This document shows, in pieces, positions 1 through 8,943 of a DNA stretch of 64,000 nucleotides. Both the position numbers and the translations under genes were made by a program. This DNA is from Mycolicibacterium parafortuitum (lineage in GTDB: Bacteria; Actinomycetota; Actinomycetes; Mycobacteriales; Mycobacteriaceae): NCBI RefSeq assembly GCF_010725485.1, contig NZ_AP022598.1, forward strand, positions 3,472,001 to 3,536,000, read 5' to 3'. The notes below the pieces were generated by a model, which worked only from the letters and a program-made list of their open reading frames with translations, did no database searches and had not been told where the DNA came from. Position 1 is the first letter of the stretch. The number at the start of each line of letters is the position of its first letter.

Positions 1-999
1 AGGATCGGGTGGAACATCGTCACTTCGCTGCTCGACAGTGCCGCGCGCAACATCATCGCCCGGGACAGGCAGATCCCGCACGACGAGCGCTACGCGATGG
101 CGCAGGAGTTCGTCGAGGTCGCGTTCAAGCTCTGGGAGGGATCCTGGGAGCCCGATGCGGTGGTGCGTGACCGCGTCGGCGGTGTGTACACCGATCCCAC
201 CAAGGTGCATCCGATCGCGCACGAGGGCACCTACTTCAGCGTGCCCGGCGCCCACCTCGTCGAGCCGTCTCCGCAGCGCACCCCGGTGCTATTCCAGGCG
301 GGCACCTCGGCGGCGGGGCGGGAGTTCGCGGCGCGCAACGCCGAACTGGTGTTCGCCAGTGACCCCCGCCCGGACGTGCTCAGGCGCAACATCGAGGACG
401 TCAAACGCCGCGCCGCGGCGTACGGTCGAAGACCGGGCTCGATCAAGTTCATCACCTCGGTCGAGATCGTCACCGACAGCACGGATTCGGCGGCCCGTGC
501 CAAGGCCGACGAGCTCGCGCACTATCACGATCTGGAAGGCGGGCTGGTGCTGCTGTCCGCCCTCAGCGGCGTCGACTGGTCGCGCTACGGCGTCGACCGT
601 CCCATCGACCAGTTCGACACCGACGCCAGCCGATCCATCCTGGCCGCGGTCGACGATCCCGACAGCCGGAACCGAATCACGCTGCGCGACTATGTCGGCG
701 GCCTCGGCGGATTCGGGGGAGCGCTGTTCGTCGGATCCGCGAAGACGGTGGCCGACGACCTGGAGGCCTACGCGGAGCGAGCCGGCGTGGACGGGTTCAA
801 CATCGCCTATCACGTCACTCCGGGCAGTTTCGCCGACGTCGCCGAGTTCCTGATTCCCGAGTTGCGCAGTCGCGGCCGCGCGCGGGTGGCCGATGAGCCG
901 GTTTCGCTGCGCCAGCGGATCTTCGGTGGCTCGGAACCGTTGCTGCCCGACGACCATCCGGCGGTTGCTTTCCGTCAGAAAAGAATCCTGCCGATTTGA
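1..999 (+). CDS. LLM-class FMN-dependent monooxygenase, NtaA/SnaA/DszA family (5' truncated)
   Basis: The frame is open from base 1 and encodes 332 residues with no start codon, so the N-terminus lies outside the window. The first residues read RIGWNIVTSLLDSAARN, followed by HDERY and LWEGSW, which are hallmarks of the NtaA/SnaA/DszA subgroup of two-component, luciferase-like flavin monooxygenases. These enzymes use reduced FMN from a partner reductase to oxidise aminocarboxylates, sulfones or sulfonates. The family is usually about 440-460 residues, so roughly 110-130 residues are missing. The gene lies upstream, on the same strand, of an APC permease and two DszC/SfnB-like genes, so an organosulfur substrate is likely, but this is inferred from context. 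Confidence 0.85.
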   Translation, partial: RIGWNIVTSLLDSAARNIIARDRQIPHDERYAMAQEFVEVAFKLWEGSWEPDAVVRDRVGGVYTDPTKVHPIAHEGTYFSVPGAHLVEPSPQRTPVLFQAGTSAAGREFAARNAELVFASDPRPDVLRRNIEDVKRRAAAYGRRPGSIKFITSVEIVTDSTDSAARAKADELAHYHDLEGGLVLLSALSGVDWSRYGVDRPIDQFDTDASRSILAAVDDPDSRNRITLRDYVGGLGGFGGALFVGSAKTVADDLEAYAERAGVDGFNIAYHVTPGSFADVAEFLIPELRSRGRARVADEPVSLRQRIFGGSEPLLPDDHPAVAFRQKRILPI

Positions 1000-1134
1000 T
1001 CGCTCACGTTTGCGCGCATGTTGCGGCACCGTGAACGGCATATCACCCTGTTGTCAATTCGGCTGCGGGGCTGGAGTTTATCGCTTCCTTGCGATCTCTT
1101 GCCCGCCGGATCCTTCGAAGAAAGCGGGCACATC

Positions 1135-2655
1135 ATGTCCACACCCACTCGCCGCGAAGTGGCACTGTCCGGCCGGGGTCTCACCTCGGCGGAGGGAATC
1201 GGGCTCAAGCGTGACGCCGTCGGCGCCTGGGGGGTGTTCGCCCAGGGGCTGGCGGCCGCAGCTCCCAGCGTCGCCGTCGCTGTCGTGCCCTTCTCCCTGT
1301 TCGTCGCCGCCGGGAAGGGCGCCGCGTGGGCGGTGTTGGTCGGACTCGGGATCGTGGTGCTGATCGCCACCACGATCAGCTTCCAGGCCAAGCGCACGGT
1401 GTCATCCGGCTCGCTGGGCACCTACACCGGCAACGGCCTCGGCCCCGGCTTCGCGTTCGCGGCCGGCTTCAGCCTGCTGATCGGCTACATCGGTTTCGCG
1501 ACCACCGGAACCCTGGGTGGTGTGCTGTACCTGGACGCGTTCCTGGAGTCCATCGGCCTTGGCTCACAGGAACATTGGTTCAGGCTGCTGCTCGTCGTCG
1601 TCGTGGTCGCCGCCGCCATCTATCTGCCCTACCGCGGCGTGTCGGTCTCCGCCAAATACGAACTCGTCTTCGAGCTCATCGCGATCGCGTCGATCCTGGT
1701 GATCATCGTCGGCTCCTATGTCACCTACGGCTTCCGGATCGACTGGGAGCAGTGGAACCCCCAACACCTCGCGTCGAGTGCGACGTTCATCGCCGCGGTG
1801 TCTGCCGTCGGCTCGTACGCGGGATTCGAGAGCGTGGCCTCGCTGGGCGCCGAAGCCAAAGACGCGCACCGCAACATCGCGCGCTCGCTGCTGCGGGTGG
1901 TGCTGATCCTCGGCGTGCTCTACGTGGTCGCGACATATCCGCAGATTCTGTTCTTCGATGAGATCGACGGTGACAAGGCCGTGCTGCCGCAGTTGGCGGA
2001 CAGCGCAGGCGTGGCGTGGGTCAACCAGGTCGTCAGTGGCGCTGTGGCGATCGCGTTCATCGTGTTCGTCACCGCCGTGACCACCGCGGGGGCGCGCTCA
2101 CTGTTCACCTTCGCCCACGAAGGCGCACTGCCGAAGGCACTCTCGCGGGTGCATCCCCGCTACCAGACACCCTGGGTCGGTGTGGTGTTCATCGGCGCGC
2201 TGGCGCTGATCTTCTCGGTCGTCGCGACCTTCAGTTCGGCGGGTCGGCTGGTCTTCGACGTGTACGGCGGCTACGTCGCGACGTGGGGCTTCTTGATCAG
2301 CTACCTGCTGGTCGTCATCGCGACACCGATCTGGCTGTACAAGATCAAGGCACTCACACCGCTGCGGCTGGTGGTGTCGGCGGCAGCGGTGCTGGGTCTC
2401 GGCTACGTCATCTTCAGCAACTTCTACCCGGTGCCTGAATTCCCGTTCAACATCCTGCCGTTCATCTTCGGTGCCATCCTGGCGGCCGGTCTCGCGTGGT
2501 ACTGGTACCTGACCAAGGCCAAGCCGGAGGTGGCGCGGCGCATCGGCACGATCCAGACCCTGTCGGAGGAGGAACAGCAGCGGCTGGCCGACGAGGGCAT
2601 CCTCGACGTGCTCGGCCAGAACGCGCCGGCCTCCGATGAACCGGTCGCGCGATGA
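1135..2655 (+). CDS. APC-superfamily amino acid/polyamine permease
   Basis: A 506-residue integral membrane protein with about 12 hydrophobic segments. It has the APC N-terminal pattern (GLKRDAVGAWGVFAQGLAAAAPS) and conserved loops such as FESVASLGAEAKD and TTAGARSLFTFAHEGALP, typical of cytoplasmic-membrane amino acid transporters. I place the start at ATG 1135, preceded by a purine-rich GAAGAAAG. An in-frame ATG at 1018 would add a 39-residue Arg-rich hydrophilic extension unlike the family. Its stop overlaps the next gene by 4 bp, so it is co-transcribed with flavin-linked genes. It may bring in a sulfur- or nitrogen-containing substrate for them; the substrate cannot be read from sequence. 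Confidence 0.87.
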   Translation: MSTPTRREVALSGRGLTSAEGIGLKRDAVGAWGVFAQGLAAAAPSVAVAVVPFSLFVAAGKGAAWAVLVGLGIVVLIATTISFQAKRTVSSGSLGTYTGNGLGPGFAFAAGFSLLIGYIGFATTGTLGGVLYLDAFLESIGLGSQEHWFRLLLVVVVVAAAIYLPYRGVSVSAKYELVFELIAIASILVIIVGSYVTYGFRIDWEQWNPQHLASSATFIAAVSAVGSYAGFESVASLGAEAKDAHRNIARSLLRVVLILGVLYVVATYPQILFFDEIDGDKAVLPQLADSAGVAWVNQVVSGAVAIAFIVFVTAVTTAGARSLFTFAHEGALPKALSRVHPRYQTPWVGVVFIGALALIFSVVATFSSAGRLVFDVYGGYVATWGFLISYLLVVIATPIWLYKIKALTPLRLVVSAAAVLGLGYVIFSNFYPVPEFPFNILPFIFGAILAAGLAWYWYLTKAKPEVARRIGTIQTLSEEEQQRLADEGILDVLGQNAPASDEPVAR

Positions 2656-3854
2656 CCCACCAAGAGGTCCTCGATGCCGCGACGGCGCTTCGTGACAAGC
2701 TGAAAACCACTGCCGCGCAGCGGGACCATGCCGGACGAGATCCGGTCGACGAGATCGGATGGCTCAAGGAGACCGACCTGCTGGGGCTGTTCATCCCCGA
2801 GGAGTACGGCGGTGGAGGAGCGACCTGGTCACAGGTGGCCGAGATCGTCGCGATCATCGCCGAGGCGGATTCGTCGATCGCGCACGTTCTGCTCTACCAC
2901 TATTTCGGCAGCCTCGCCGGAACCCGTGGGGAGAACGGGTTCGCCGGCCCCGCACGGGCCGAGCGGATCGCCGAGCAGCGGCTGTTCCATGGCACCGTCG
3001 CGCAGGCCGCCTACCCGCCGCTGATCCTGGCCACCCAGACCGCAGCGGGTTTCCGGCTCACCGGGTCCAAGCCGTTCACCAGCGGTGCCGCCCTGGCGGA
3101 TGTGCTGTTGGTGTGGACCGTGTTCGACGAGAACACGACGCTGGGCGCCCGGGATGTGTCGGGTCAGCTCGCGACCTTTCACGTCGAACGGTCGGCCCCG
3201 GGGCTGTCCTTCGGCGGCGACTGGGACAACATCGGTCAGCGTCTGACCGTCAGCGGCACCACCACGCTGTCCGGCGTCGAGGTCAGCGCGGACGACCTCA
3301 TCGGCTACGGCTACGGGGTCGCCGAGACCACCGCCGCCGATCAACTGGACGTGTTGCACATGTACGCCGGATTCGCGTCGATCTTCACAGGTATCGCGGT
3401 CGGTGCACTCGACGAGGCGGCCGCCTACACCCGCACCCGCTCGCGTCCGTGGGTCGAGACGGGGTACGCGCGTTCCGGTGACGATCCGCTCGTGCTGGAG
3501 CGCTTCGGGCAACTCTGGACCCAGGTGCAGTCCGCCGTCGCGCTGACCGCACGGGCGAACACCGCGCTCGACGCCGCGCGGGCACAGGGAGCCGATCTGT
3601 CATGGGCACAGCGCGCCGAGACGGTCACATTGATCAATGCGGCCCGGCTGCATGCCAGTGACGTCGCGCTGGCCGTGTCGAGCAGGCTGTTCGAGGTGAC
3701 CGGAGCTCGGTCGACCGCCGCCGCCGACGGCCTGGACAGGTTCTGGCGCAACGTCCGGACGCTGAGCCTGCATGATCCGCTGCAGCGCAAGCAGGTCCAG
3801 ATCGGCGACTACGTCCTCAACGGCACCGAGCCGACGCCCGGCTTCTACTCGTGA
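2652..3854 (+). CDS. Acyl-CoA dehydrogenase-fold monooxygenase, SfnB/DszC-like
   Basis: 400 residues. Visible features are the acyl-CoA-dehydrogenase N-terminal helical region (LGLFIPEEYGGGGA near residue 45), the middle beta domain and a C-terminal helical domain ending in FWRNVRTLSLHDPLQRKQVQIGDY. The last segment resembles the conserved C-terminus of DszC and SfnB. The residue replacing the dehydrogenase catalytic Glu is not obvious, which fits FMNH2-dependent oxygenation rather than acyl-CoA oxidation. It begins with a 4-bp ATGA overlap with the permease. SfnB-type proteins assist use of dimethyl sulfone or sulfonates under sulfur limitation; the exact substrate is unknown. Confidence 0.8.
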   Translation: MTHQEVLDAATALRDKLKTTAAQRDHAGRDPVDEIGWLKETDLLGLFIPEEYGGGGATWSQVAEIVAIIAEADSSIAHVLLYHYFGSLAGTRGENGFAGPARAERIAEQRLFHGTVAQAAYPPLILATQTAAGFRLTGSKPFTSGAALADVLLVWTVFDENTTLGARDVSGQLATFHVERSAPGLSFGGDWDNIGQRLTVSGTTTLSGVEVSADDLIGYGYGVAETTAADQLDVLHMYAGFASIFTGIAVGALDEAAAYTRTRSRPWVETGYARSGDDPLVLERFGQLWTQVQSAVALTARANTALDAARAQGADLSWAQRAETVTLINAARLHASDVALAVSSRLFEVTGARSTAAADGLDRFWRNVRTLSLHDPLQRKQVQIGDYVLNGTEPTPGFYS

Positions 3855-3882
3855 CCGTTCTTTCACACACCGGAGAGAGTTC

Positions 3883-4872
3883 ATGACCCTGACCGACCAT
3901 CGCGGTGCCGGAACCTGGCAGCTGAGCCCCGCCACCGCCCACGACCATCCGCTGATCGCGGACTTCCTGGCCACCACCGAGGGTCTCGGCGGCCGCAAGT
4001 TCGCCGCGGACTCGCGCGACGTGGCCGAACAGCTCGAGGGGGTGTTCCCCGGCGCGGTGACCGTGGTGCGCGACGACGACGGGCGCATCCGCGGTTACGC
4101 GGCACTGCATCAGCCCCACGGACTGCAGCCCGAGATCGCTGCCGACATCGTGCTCGACCCGACCGTACCCGCCGATCTCGCCGACGAGGTGGTCGACGGC
4201 GTCGTGGCCAGGTTCTTCGCCGAGAGCGCCGCGATCCCCGGATCGTTCCTGCGCGCGTTCATCGGTGACGGCCACACGAACGTGATCGATGCGCTGGCAC
4301 GCCGCGGTGCGACGAGGGAGGGCCAGTTCATCCGCACCCGTAAACCGCTCGACGGCGAGGACCCCGCGGCGCTCGCGGCGGCCTCTCGCGACGGCATCAC
4401 GGTGGTGCGCTGGCCCGAGGTGATCGGCCGCGGGCTGGGTGAACAGGTCCGCCGGCTGCAGTACGACACCTTCCTCGAGCACTTCGGGAACATGTCCAAG
4501 ACGCTGGAACTGTGGCAGCACCACATCCACAGCCGGTTGTTCGCACCCGATTTCAGTATCGCGGCGCTCGACACCGCCGACGAGGTGGTCGGCTACGTCC
4601 TCGGTTCGGTGTACACGGCGGGCACCGGTGAAGCCGCGGAGCGCAGTGCGCACACCGACTACATCGGGGTGCGCAAAGACCAGCGTCGCAATGGTATCGC
4701 CGAGCTGCTGTTGCGCAAGATCTGGCTCGCCGCGTTGTCGCGCGGCCTCACCCTTGCCTCACTCGGCACCGACATCCACAACCGCAGCAACGCCCACCTG
4801 CTCTACCGGCGGCTGGGATACGTCGCCGTCGAGTTCCAGTCCGCCTACCGAATGGAAGGTTTCGCCCAGTGA
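3883..4872 (+). CDS. Tandem GNAT-family N-acetyltransferase
   Basis: 329 residues with two GNAT-like halves, as in MshD-type proteins. The N-terminal half (about 10-150) is degenerate. The C-terminal half (about 165-325) carries the acetyl-CoA binding motif at IGVRKDQRRNGIAELLLRK, followed by NAHLLYRRLGYV. The start is ATG 3883, 6 nt after the purine-rich GGAGAGAG; the frame is open further upstream but that part overlaps the previous gene. It lies between two DszC-like genes and overlaps the next one by 4 bp. It could acetylate or detoxify a metabolite of the pathway, but the acceptor cannot be predicted. Confidence 0.8.
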   Translation: MTLTDHRGAGTWQLSPATAHDHPLIADFLATTEGLGGRKFAADSRDVAEQLEGVFPGAVTVVRDDDGRIRGYAALHQPHGLQPEIAADIVLDPTVPADLADEVVDGVVARFFAESAAIPGSFLRAFIGDGHTNVIDALARRGATREGQFIRTRKPLDGEDPAALAAASRDGITVVRWPEVIGRGLGEQVRRLQYDTFLEHFGNMSKTLELWQHHIHSRLFAPDFSIAALDTADEVVGYVLGSVYTAGTGEAAERSAHTDYIGVRKDQRRNGIAELLLRKIWLAALSRGLTLASLGTDIHNRSNAHLLYRRLGYVAVEFQSAYRMEGFAQ

Positions 4873-6104
4873 CGACCAACACGACCTACCTGACGGCGCC
4901 GACCGCTGATCTCGCCGATCTGCAAGACCGGTTCCAGCCCGTGTTCGACAAGGTCGCCGAAGGCAATGTCGAACGCGAGCGCCGCCGGGTGCTCCCGCAC
5001 GAGCAGGTCAGGCTGCTCAACGACGCCGGGTTCGGGAAGCTGCGAATCCCGCTGGACCACGGCGGTTTCGGTGCGTCCCTGGAACAGACCTTCCTGCTGC
5101 TGGCCGACCTCGGCGCCGCCGACTCCAACGTGGCCCACATCTGGCGCAACCATCTCGCCTTCGTCGAGGATCGGCTCAACGCCCCGGTCTCGGACACCAA
5201 CGACACCTGGATCACCCGCCTCCTGGACGGCGAGTTCGTCGGCGGCGGCTGGACCGAGGCGAACAACGTCACCCTGGCCAACATGACGACCACGGTGACC
5301 GCCCGCGACGATCACTGGGTGGTGACGGGCTCGAAATACTATGCCACCGGCAGTCTCTACGCCGACTGGCTCGACGTGATCGGCCGCGACGGCGACGGCG
5401 AACTGCTGACCGCGCTGGTGCGCCGCACCGATCCCGGTGTCACGCTGGTCGACGATTGGCAGGGATTCGGCCAGCGCACCACCGCGAGCGGTTCGGCCCG
5501 CTACGACGGCGTCCGCGCCGAGCGCGGCAACGTGTTCCCCGCCGCGGAACGTTTCTCGTACCAGCCGCACTTCTATCAGATCGCGATGCTGTCGGTGCTG
5601 ACCGGTATCACCCGCGCCGCGCTGAGGGACGGCTCGACGGCACTGGCGGACCGTAAGCGCAATTATCCGCAAGGTCTGGCCGCGAAGCCCACAGACGACG
5701 TGCAACTCCTGCAGGTGATCGGCGATGTGTCCGCCGACGCGTTCGCAGCCAGGGCCGCACTCGGGCTCAGCGCGCGCAGCCTGGACGACATCGTCGCCGG
5801 ACGGATCGGCGGGGACGAGACCCGGGCACGGCAGCGGCTGATCGGCGCCGAGGTCGCGGTGACCCAGGCTCAGCTGGTGATCATCGGCGCCGCGCTGCGG
5901 GCCACGACGAACATCTTCGACGCCCTCGGTGCGTCCGGTGTATCGGAAGACATTGCACTCGACCGTCATTGGCGCAATGCACGCACCCTCGCATCCCATA
6001 ATCCGCGGGTGTACAAGGCCCGCATCCTGGGTGACTGGCTGATCAACGCCAAGGATCCCGTACCCGATCTGGCGGCGCGCGGACGTGGCGGCCAGGGCAA
6101 CTGA
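4869..6104 (+). CDS. DszC-like flavin-dependent monooxygenase (acyl-CoA dehydrogenase fold)
   Basis: 411 residues starting at GTG 4869, with a GTGA overlap on the upstream stop. Family features are LLNDAGFGKLRIPLDHGG near residue 50, WTEANN and GSKYYATGSLYADW in the middle domain, DWQGFGQRTTASGSA, and the C-terminal DRHWRNARTLASHNPRVYK that is strongly conserved in DszC and related nitroalkane or dibenzothiophene oxygenases. Reduced FMN would come from a reductase encoded elsewhere. It is paralogous to the gene at 2652. Paired with a DszA-type enzyme, it suggests stepwise oxidation of an organosulfur compound and final C-S cleavage, by analogy with Dsz systems. A strong terminator follows immediately. 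Confidence 0.82.
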   Translation: MTTNTTYLTAPTADLADLQDRFQPVFDKVAEGNVERERRRVLPHEQVRLLNDAGFGKLRIPLDHGGFGASLEQTFLLLADLGAADSNVAHIWRNHLAFVEDRLNAPVSDTNDTWITRLLDGEFVGGGWTEANNVTLANMTTTVTARDDHWVVTGSKYYATGSLYADWLDVIGRDGDGELLTALVRRTDPGVTLVDDWQGFGQRTTASGSARYDGVRAERGNVFPAAERFSYQPHFYQIAMLSVLTGITRAALRDGSTALADRKRNYPQGLAAKPTDDVQLLQVIGDVSADAFAARAALGLSARSLDDIVAGRIGGDETRARQRLIGAEVAVTQAQLVIIGAALRATTNIFDALGASGVSEDIALDRHWRNARTLASHNPRVYKARILGDWLINAKDPVPDLAARGRGGQGN

Positions 6105-6114
6105 GAGCTGACCG

Positions 6115-6154
6115 AAGCGCGTGGTGCCGGCCGGGGGGCCGGCACCACGCGCTT
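6115..6154. terminator. Perfect 18-bp hairpin, bidirectional terminator
   Basis: Left arm 6115-6132 and right arm 6137-6154 are exact inverse complements around a GGGG loop. The right arm runs into TTCTTCG. It lies between the stop of the DszC-like gene (6104) and the stop of the convergent solute-binding protein (6160), so it can end transcription from both sides. It lacks a long U tract, as is usual for mycobacterial terminators. Confidence 0.85.
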
Positions 6155-6159
6155 CTTCG

Positions 6160-7923
6160 TCATCCCGTGACGGCGATGTTGGTGATGTCGCCGCCGTTAC
6201 CCAGCGACTGCCACGTCCAGTTCGTCACCCGGTCCGACGTGGGCACCGACTTCACCCGTTCGATCAACGGGAACCACGCCAGATCCTCGGTGGCGATCCT
6301 GTTGGCCTGCTTCCAGTCCTCGGTCGAATCCTCGGCGGCGAACGCACGACGCACCGCCGCATTGAGTTCGGGGTTGTCGTAGGTGACGCCGTTCCAGGTG
6401 CCTCCCGGGGCGAATTCCGAATCCAGCCAGCCGCCCAGAGTCATCCTCGCGCTGTTGCCCTGCCAGTCCGGGGTCCAGTTGGTGATCGCCAGGTCCCACT
6501 GGTCGAGCTTGGACTTGTCGGCGAGGAATGCGCTGAACGCACCCCAGCTCTCACCCGGAATCGGGGTCAACCGCACCGTGATTCCGCCGCGTTCGGCTGC
6601 CGCCTGCACCGAGGTGGCGATCTTCTCGAACTCGGGGGTGTTGCGGTATGCGACGTTGACGGTCAGGTTCTCCTGACCGGCTTCGGCCAGCAGCGCCTTC
6701 GCCTTCTCCGGATCGCCTTTGTCTTCCGGTGTCGGGTAAGGGTTCTCGTCGTTGTATCCGGTGATCGTCGAGGTCAGGATCTCGTTGCTGACGATCGCGG
6801 AATCCGGTCCGCCGAGTCCGCGCACGACATCGGCTCTGTTCAACGAGTAGTTGAAGGCCTGCCGGACCCGCAGATCCTTGAGTGCGCCCTGAGCAGGTGT
6901 CGCCGGTTCGGCCGGATTGTTCCAGCTGATGAAGATCGCCGAGCCGCTGGCCGACTTGTGCAGGTGGTCCGGGTCGGTCTTCTTGTACTGGGCGATCACG
7001 TTGGCCGGATAGGACCGGATGTAGAGCCCGATGTCGGCGGTCCCGGTCTGCAGCTGCTGGGAGGCCGCGTCGGCGGAGGCGACCGTCGTATCGAAGACGA
7101 TCTTGTCCGCGTGGGCTTTTCGCGGGTCTCCGTCGCTGTTGTACTCGGGCACCTTGGCCAGGGTCAGCTGGCGGTCGGGCTCGTAGGACTCGATGAAGTA
7201 CGGGCCGCTGGAGACGTAGTTCTTCCGGAACTCCAGGCTGTCGGCGAAGTACTTGGAGACGACCTCCTCGGGCAGCGGCGACACGAAGTTCAGCGTCAGG
7301 ATGTCGAGGATATCGCTCGCCGGCTGGGTCAGGGTCAGCTGTAAGGTCTTGTCGTCCAGCGCCTTGAGCCCGCTGATCTCGTGAGTGTCGATGAACTCCT
7401 TCACCGCGGTCAGATCTCCCGTGGGCACCTTGGCGAATTCGGCGGCGTACTCTTCGAACCCGGCGAACAGCGCGTTGTAATAGGTGATCGCACTGACCTG
7501 GGCGTTGGGATCGGGGAATCGCTTGACGGCGTAGACGAAGTCCTGCGCGGTGATCGGGCGCGTCGAGGCGCCCGAGAAGTTGATGTCGTCGCGCAGATGG
7601 AAGGTGTAGGTCAGCTTGTCCGGGCTGACCTCCCAGCTCTCGGCAAGGTCAGGGACGACTTCGGTGTCGGCTCCGATGCTCTCCTTGTTCCCGGCGTAGG
7701 TGACGAGTTGGCGCGTCGTCGCCCTGATCACCTGCCACGATTCCGCGGAGTAGGCGATCAGCGGGTCCAACGCGTCGATGTCGCCGACCGAGGCGACCTT
7801 GAGTGTGCCGCCGTAGAGCTGCGACGGGTCAGTGGGAGCGGCCTGCTCGTCGCTGGTGCCACACGCGGACACCAGCATCACCGCTCCCGCCAGCGCAGCG
7901 ACAGCGCGTACTACCGATCTCAT
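6160..7923 (-). CDS. ABC importer solute-binding lipoprotein, family 5 (oligopeptide type)
   Basis: 587 residues. An N-terminal signal with lipobox LVSAC (Cys at about residue 21) predicts a membrane-anchored lipoprotein. The SBP_bac_5 fold is seen in LAESWEVSPDKLTYTFHLR near residue 105, in the KSASGSAIFISW region, and in LRVRQAFNYSLNRADVV near 360. Family 5 proteins bind peptides, glutathione, nickel-chelates or opines. The start ATG follows AAGGAG in the 7924-7942 interval. It is the last gene of a minus-strand run with two permeases and a fused ATPase, completing one importer. Sulfur-gene context makes a sulfur-containing peptide or conjugate possible, but this is unproven. Confidence 0.9.
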   Translation of the reverse strand: MRSVVRAVAALAGAVMLVSACGTSDEQAAPTDPSQLYGGTLKVASVGDIDALDPLIAYSAESWQVIRATTRQLVTYAGNKESIGADTEVVPDLAESWEVSPDKLTYTFHLRDDINFSGASTRPITAQDFVYAVKRFPDPNAQVSAITYYNALFAGFEEYAAEFAKVPTGDLTAVKEFIDTHEISGLKALDDKTLQLTLTQPASDILDILTLNFVSPLPEEVVSKYFADSLEFRKNYVSSGPYFIESYEPDRQLTLAKVPEYNSDGDPRKAHADKIVFDTTVASADAASQQLQTGTADIGLYIRSYPANVIAQYKKTDPDHLHKSASGSAIFISWNNPAEPATPAQGALKDLRVRQAFNYSLNRADVVRGLGGPDSAIVSNEILTSTITGYNDENPYPTPEDKGDPEKAKALLAEAGQENLTVNVAYRNTPEFEKIATSVQAAAERGGITVRLTPIPGESWGAFSAFLADKSKLDQWDLAITNWTPDWQGNSARMTLGGWLDSEFAPGGTWNGVTYDNPELNAAVRRAFAAEDSTEDWKQANRIATEDLAWFPLIERVKSVPTSDRVTNWTWQSLGNGGDITNIAVTG

Positions 7924-7956
7924 CGTTTCTTCTCCTTGTGTGTTGGGGTGCGAGGT

Positions 7957-8940
7957 CTATTTGCCACTGCGGGCGTGGGTGATCACGTCGATGACGAACG
8001 TCGCGACGACGAAGATGACGGCGCCCAGAAGCGTGCAGCCGATCACCACCGGGGCGTCGCCGCTGTTGGCGGCGCTCACGGCGAGCCGGCCGATGCCGTC
8101 GAGGCCGAAGATCTGCTCGGTGATGATGGCGCCGCCGAGTATCGCGGCGAATTCGATGGCGCCCAGGGTCAGGATCGGGTTCAGCGCCGCCGACAGCGCG
8201 TGATCGAAGTACACGCTGCGGGGTGGCAGGCCCTTGGCCCGCGCGGTGCGGATGAAGTCCTTGTTCGCGACTTCGAGCACCGAGGCACGCACCACGCGTT
8301 GGAACAACCCGACCTGGGCGATGACCAGGGTGGCCCAGGGCAGCAACAGGTGCAGGGCCCATTGCGCGGGTGAGGTCGTCAACGGCACGTACCCGCCGCT
8401 CGGGAAAAACTTGAATCCGGCGAGCGAGAGCTGGTAGTAAAGCACGAACAGCAGCAGCACCCCGGTGACGAACGTCGGTACCGACAGGAAAACGTAGGAG
8501 ATCCCTGACGTCACGGTGTCGAAGACGCCGCCCGGTTTGCGTGCCGCGTACACCCCGAGCAGCACCGACAACGCGATCCACAGCACCAGCGCACCGACGG
8601 CGAGGCTGACCGTCACCGGGAACTTCTCCAGGATCAATCCGGTGACCGGCCGTTGCTCTCGGTACGAATAGCCAAGGCTGGGTGGCCAATTGAGCAGACC
8701 GGTCGGCGTGCCCTTGATCTCCGGTCCGCGCACGACGTAGTGCCACAGCTGGACATACCACGGGTCATCGAGCCGAAGACTCCTGGTGATGGCGTCGACC
8801 GTCTGCTGGGATGCGTTCTCCGGGGCCAACATCCGGCCCGGGTTTTGGTAGGCGAGCTTGGTGAGGCCGAACGTGATCAGTACGACGGCAAAGACGGTGA
8901 CCACCATCCGGGCGGCGCGGGCGAGCAGGAACGGGGCCAT
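7957..8940 (-). CDS. Oligopeptide-type ABC permease, DppB-like
   Basis: 327 residues, about six transmembrane helices. It starts with the typical LARAARMVVTVFAVVLITFGL helix and carries the permease EAA-like loop near VVRASVLEVANKDFIRTARAKGLPPRSVYF (residues about 220-250), which contacts the ATPase. The final gene of the importer follows 33 nt downstream, and the partner permease ends only 3 nt upstream of this start. It forms a heterodimeric channel with the product of 8944-9885 in the cytoplasmic membrane. Confidence 0.92.
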   Translation of the reverse strand: MAPFLLARAARMVVTVFAVVLITFGLTKLAYQNPGRMLAPENASQQTVDAITRSLRLDDPWYVQLWHYVVRGPEIKGTPTGLLNWPPSLGYSYREQRPVTGLILEKFPVTVSLAVGALVLWIALSVLLGVYAARKPGGVFDTVTSGISYVFLSVPTFVTGVLLLFVLYYQLSLAGFKFFPSGGYVPLTTSPAQWALHLLLPWATLVIAQVGLFQRVVRASVLEVANKDFIRTARAKGLPPRSVYFDHALSAALNPILTLGAIEFAAILGGAIITEQIFGLDGIGRLAVSAANSGDAPVVIGCTLLGAVIFVVATFVIDVITHARSGK

Positions 8941-8943
8941 CGC

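Noticed and set aside
1018..1134. Extended N-terminus or Cys-leader-like peptide before the APC permease
   Set aside because: In frame it only lengthens the permease with an Arg-rich stretch. Other frames contain scattered Cys codons but no Cys run followed by a stop, unlike the two leaders accepted here.
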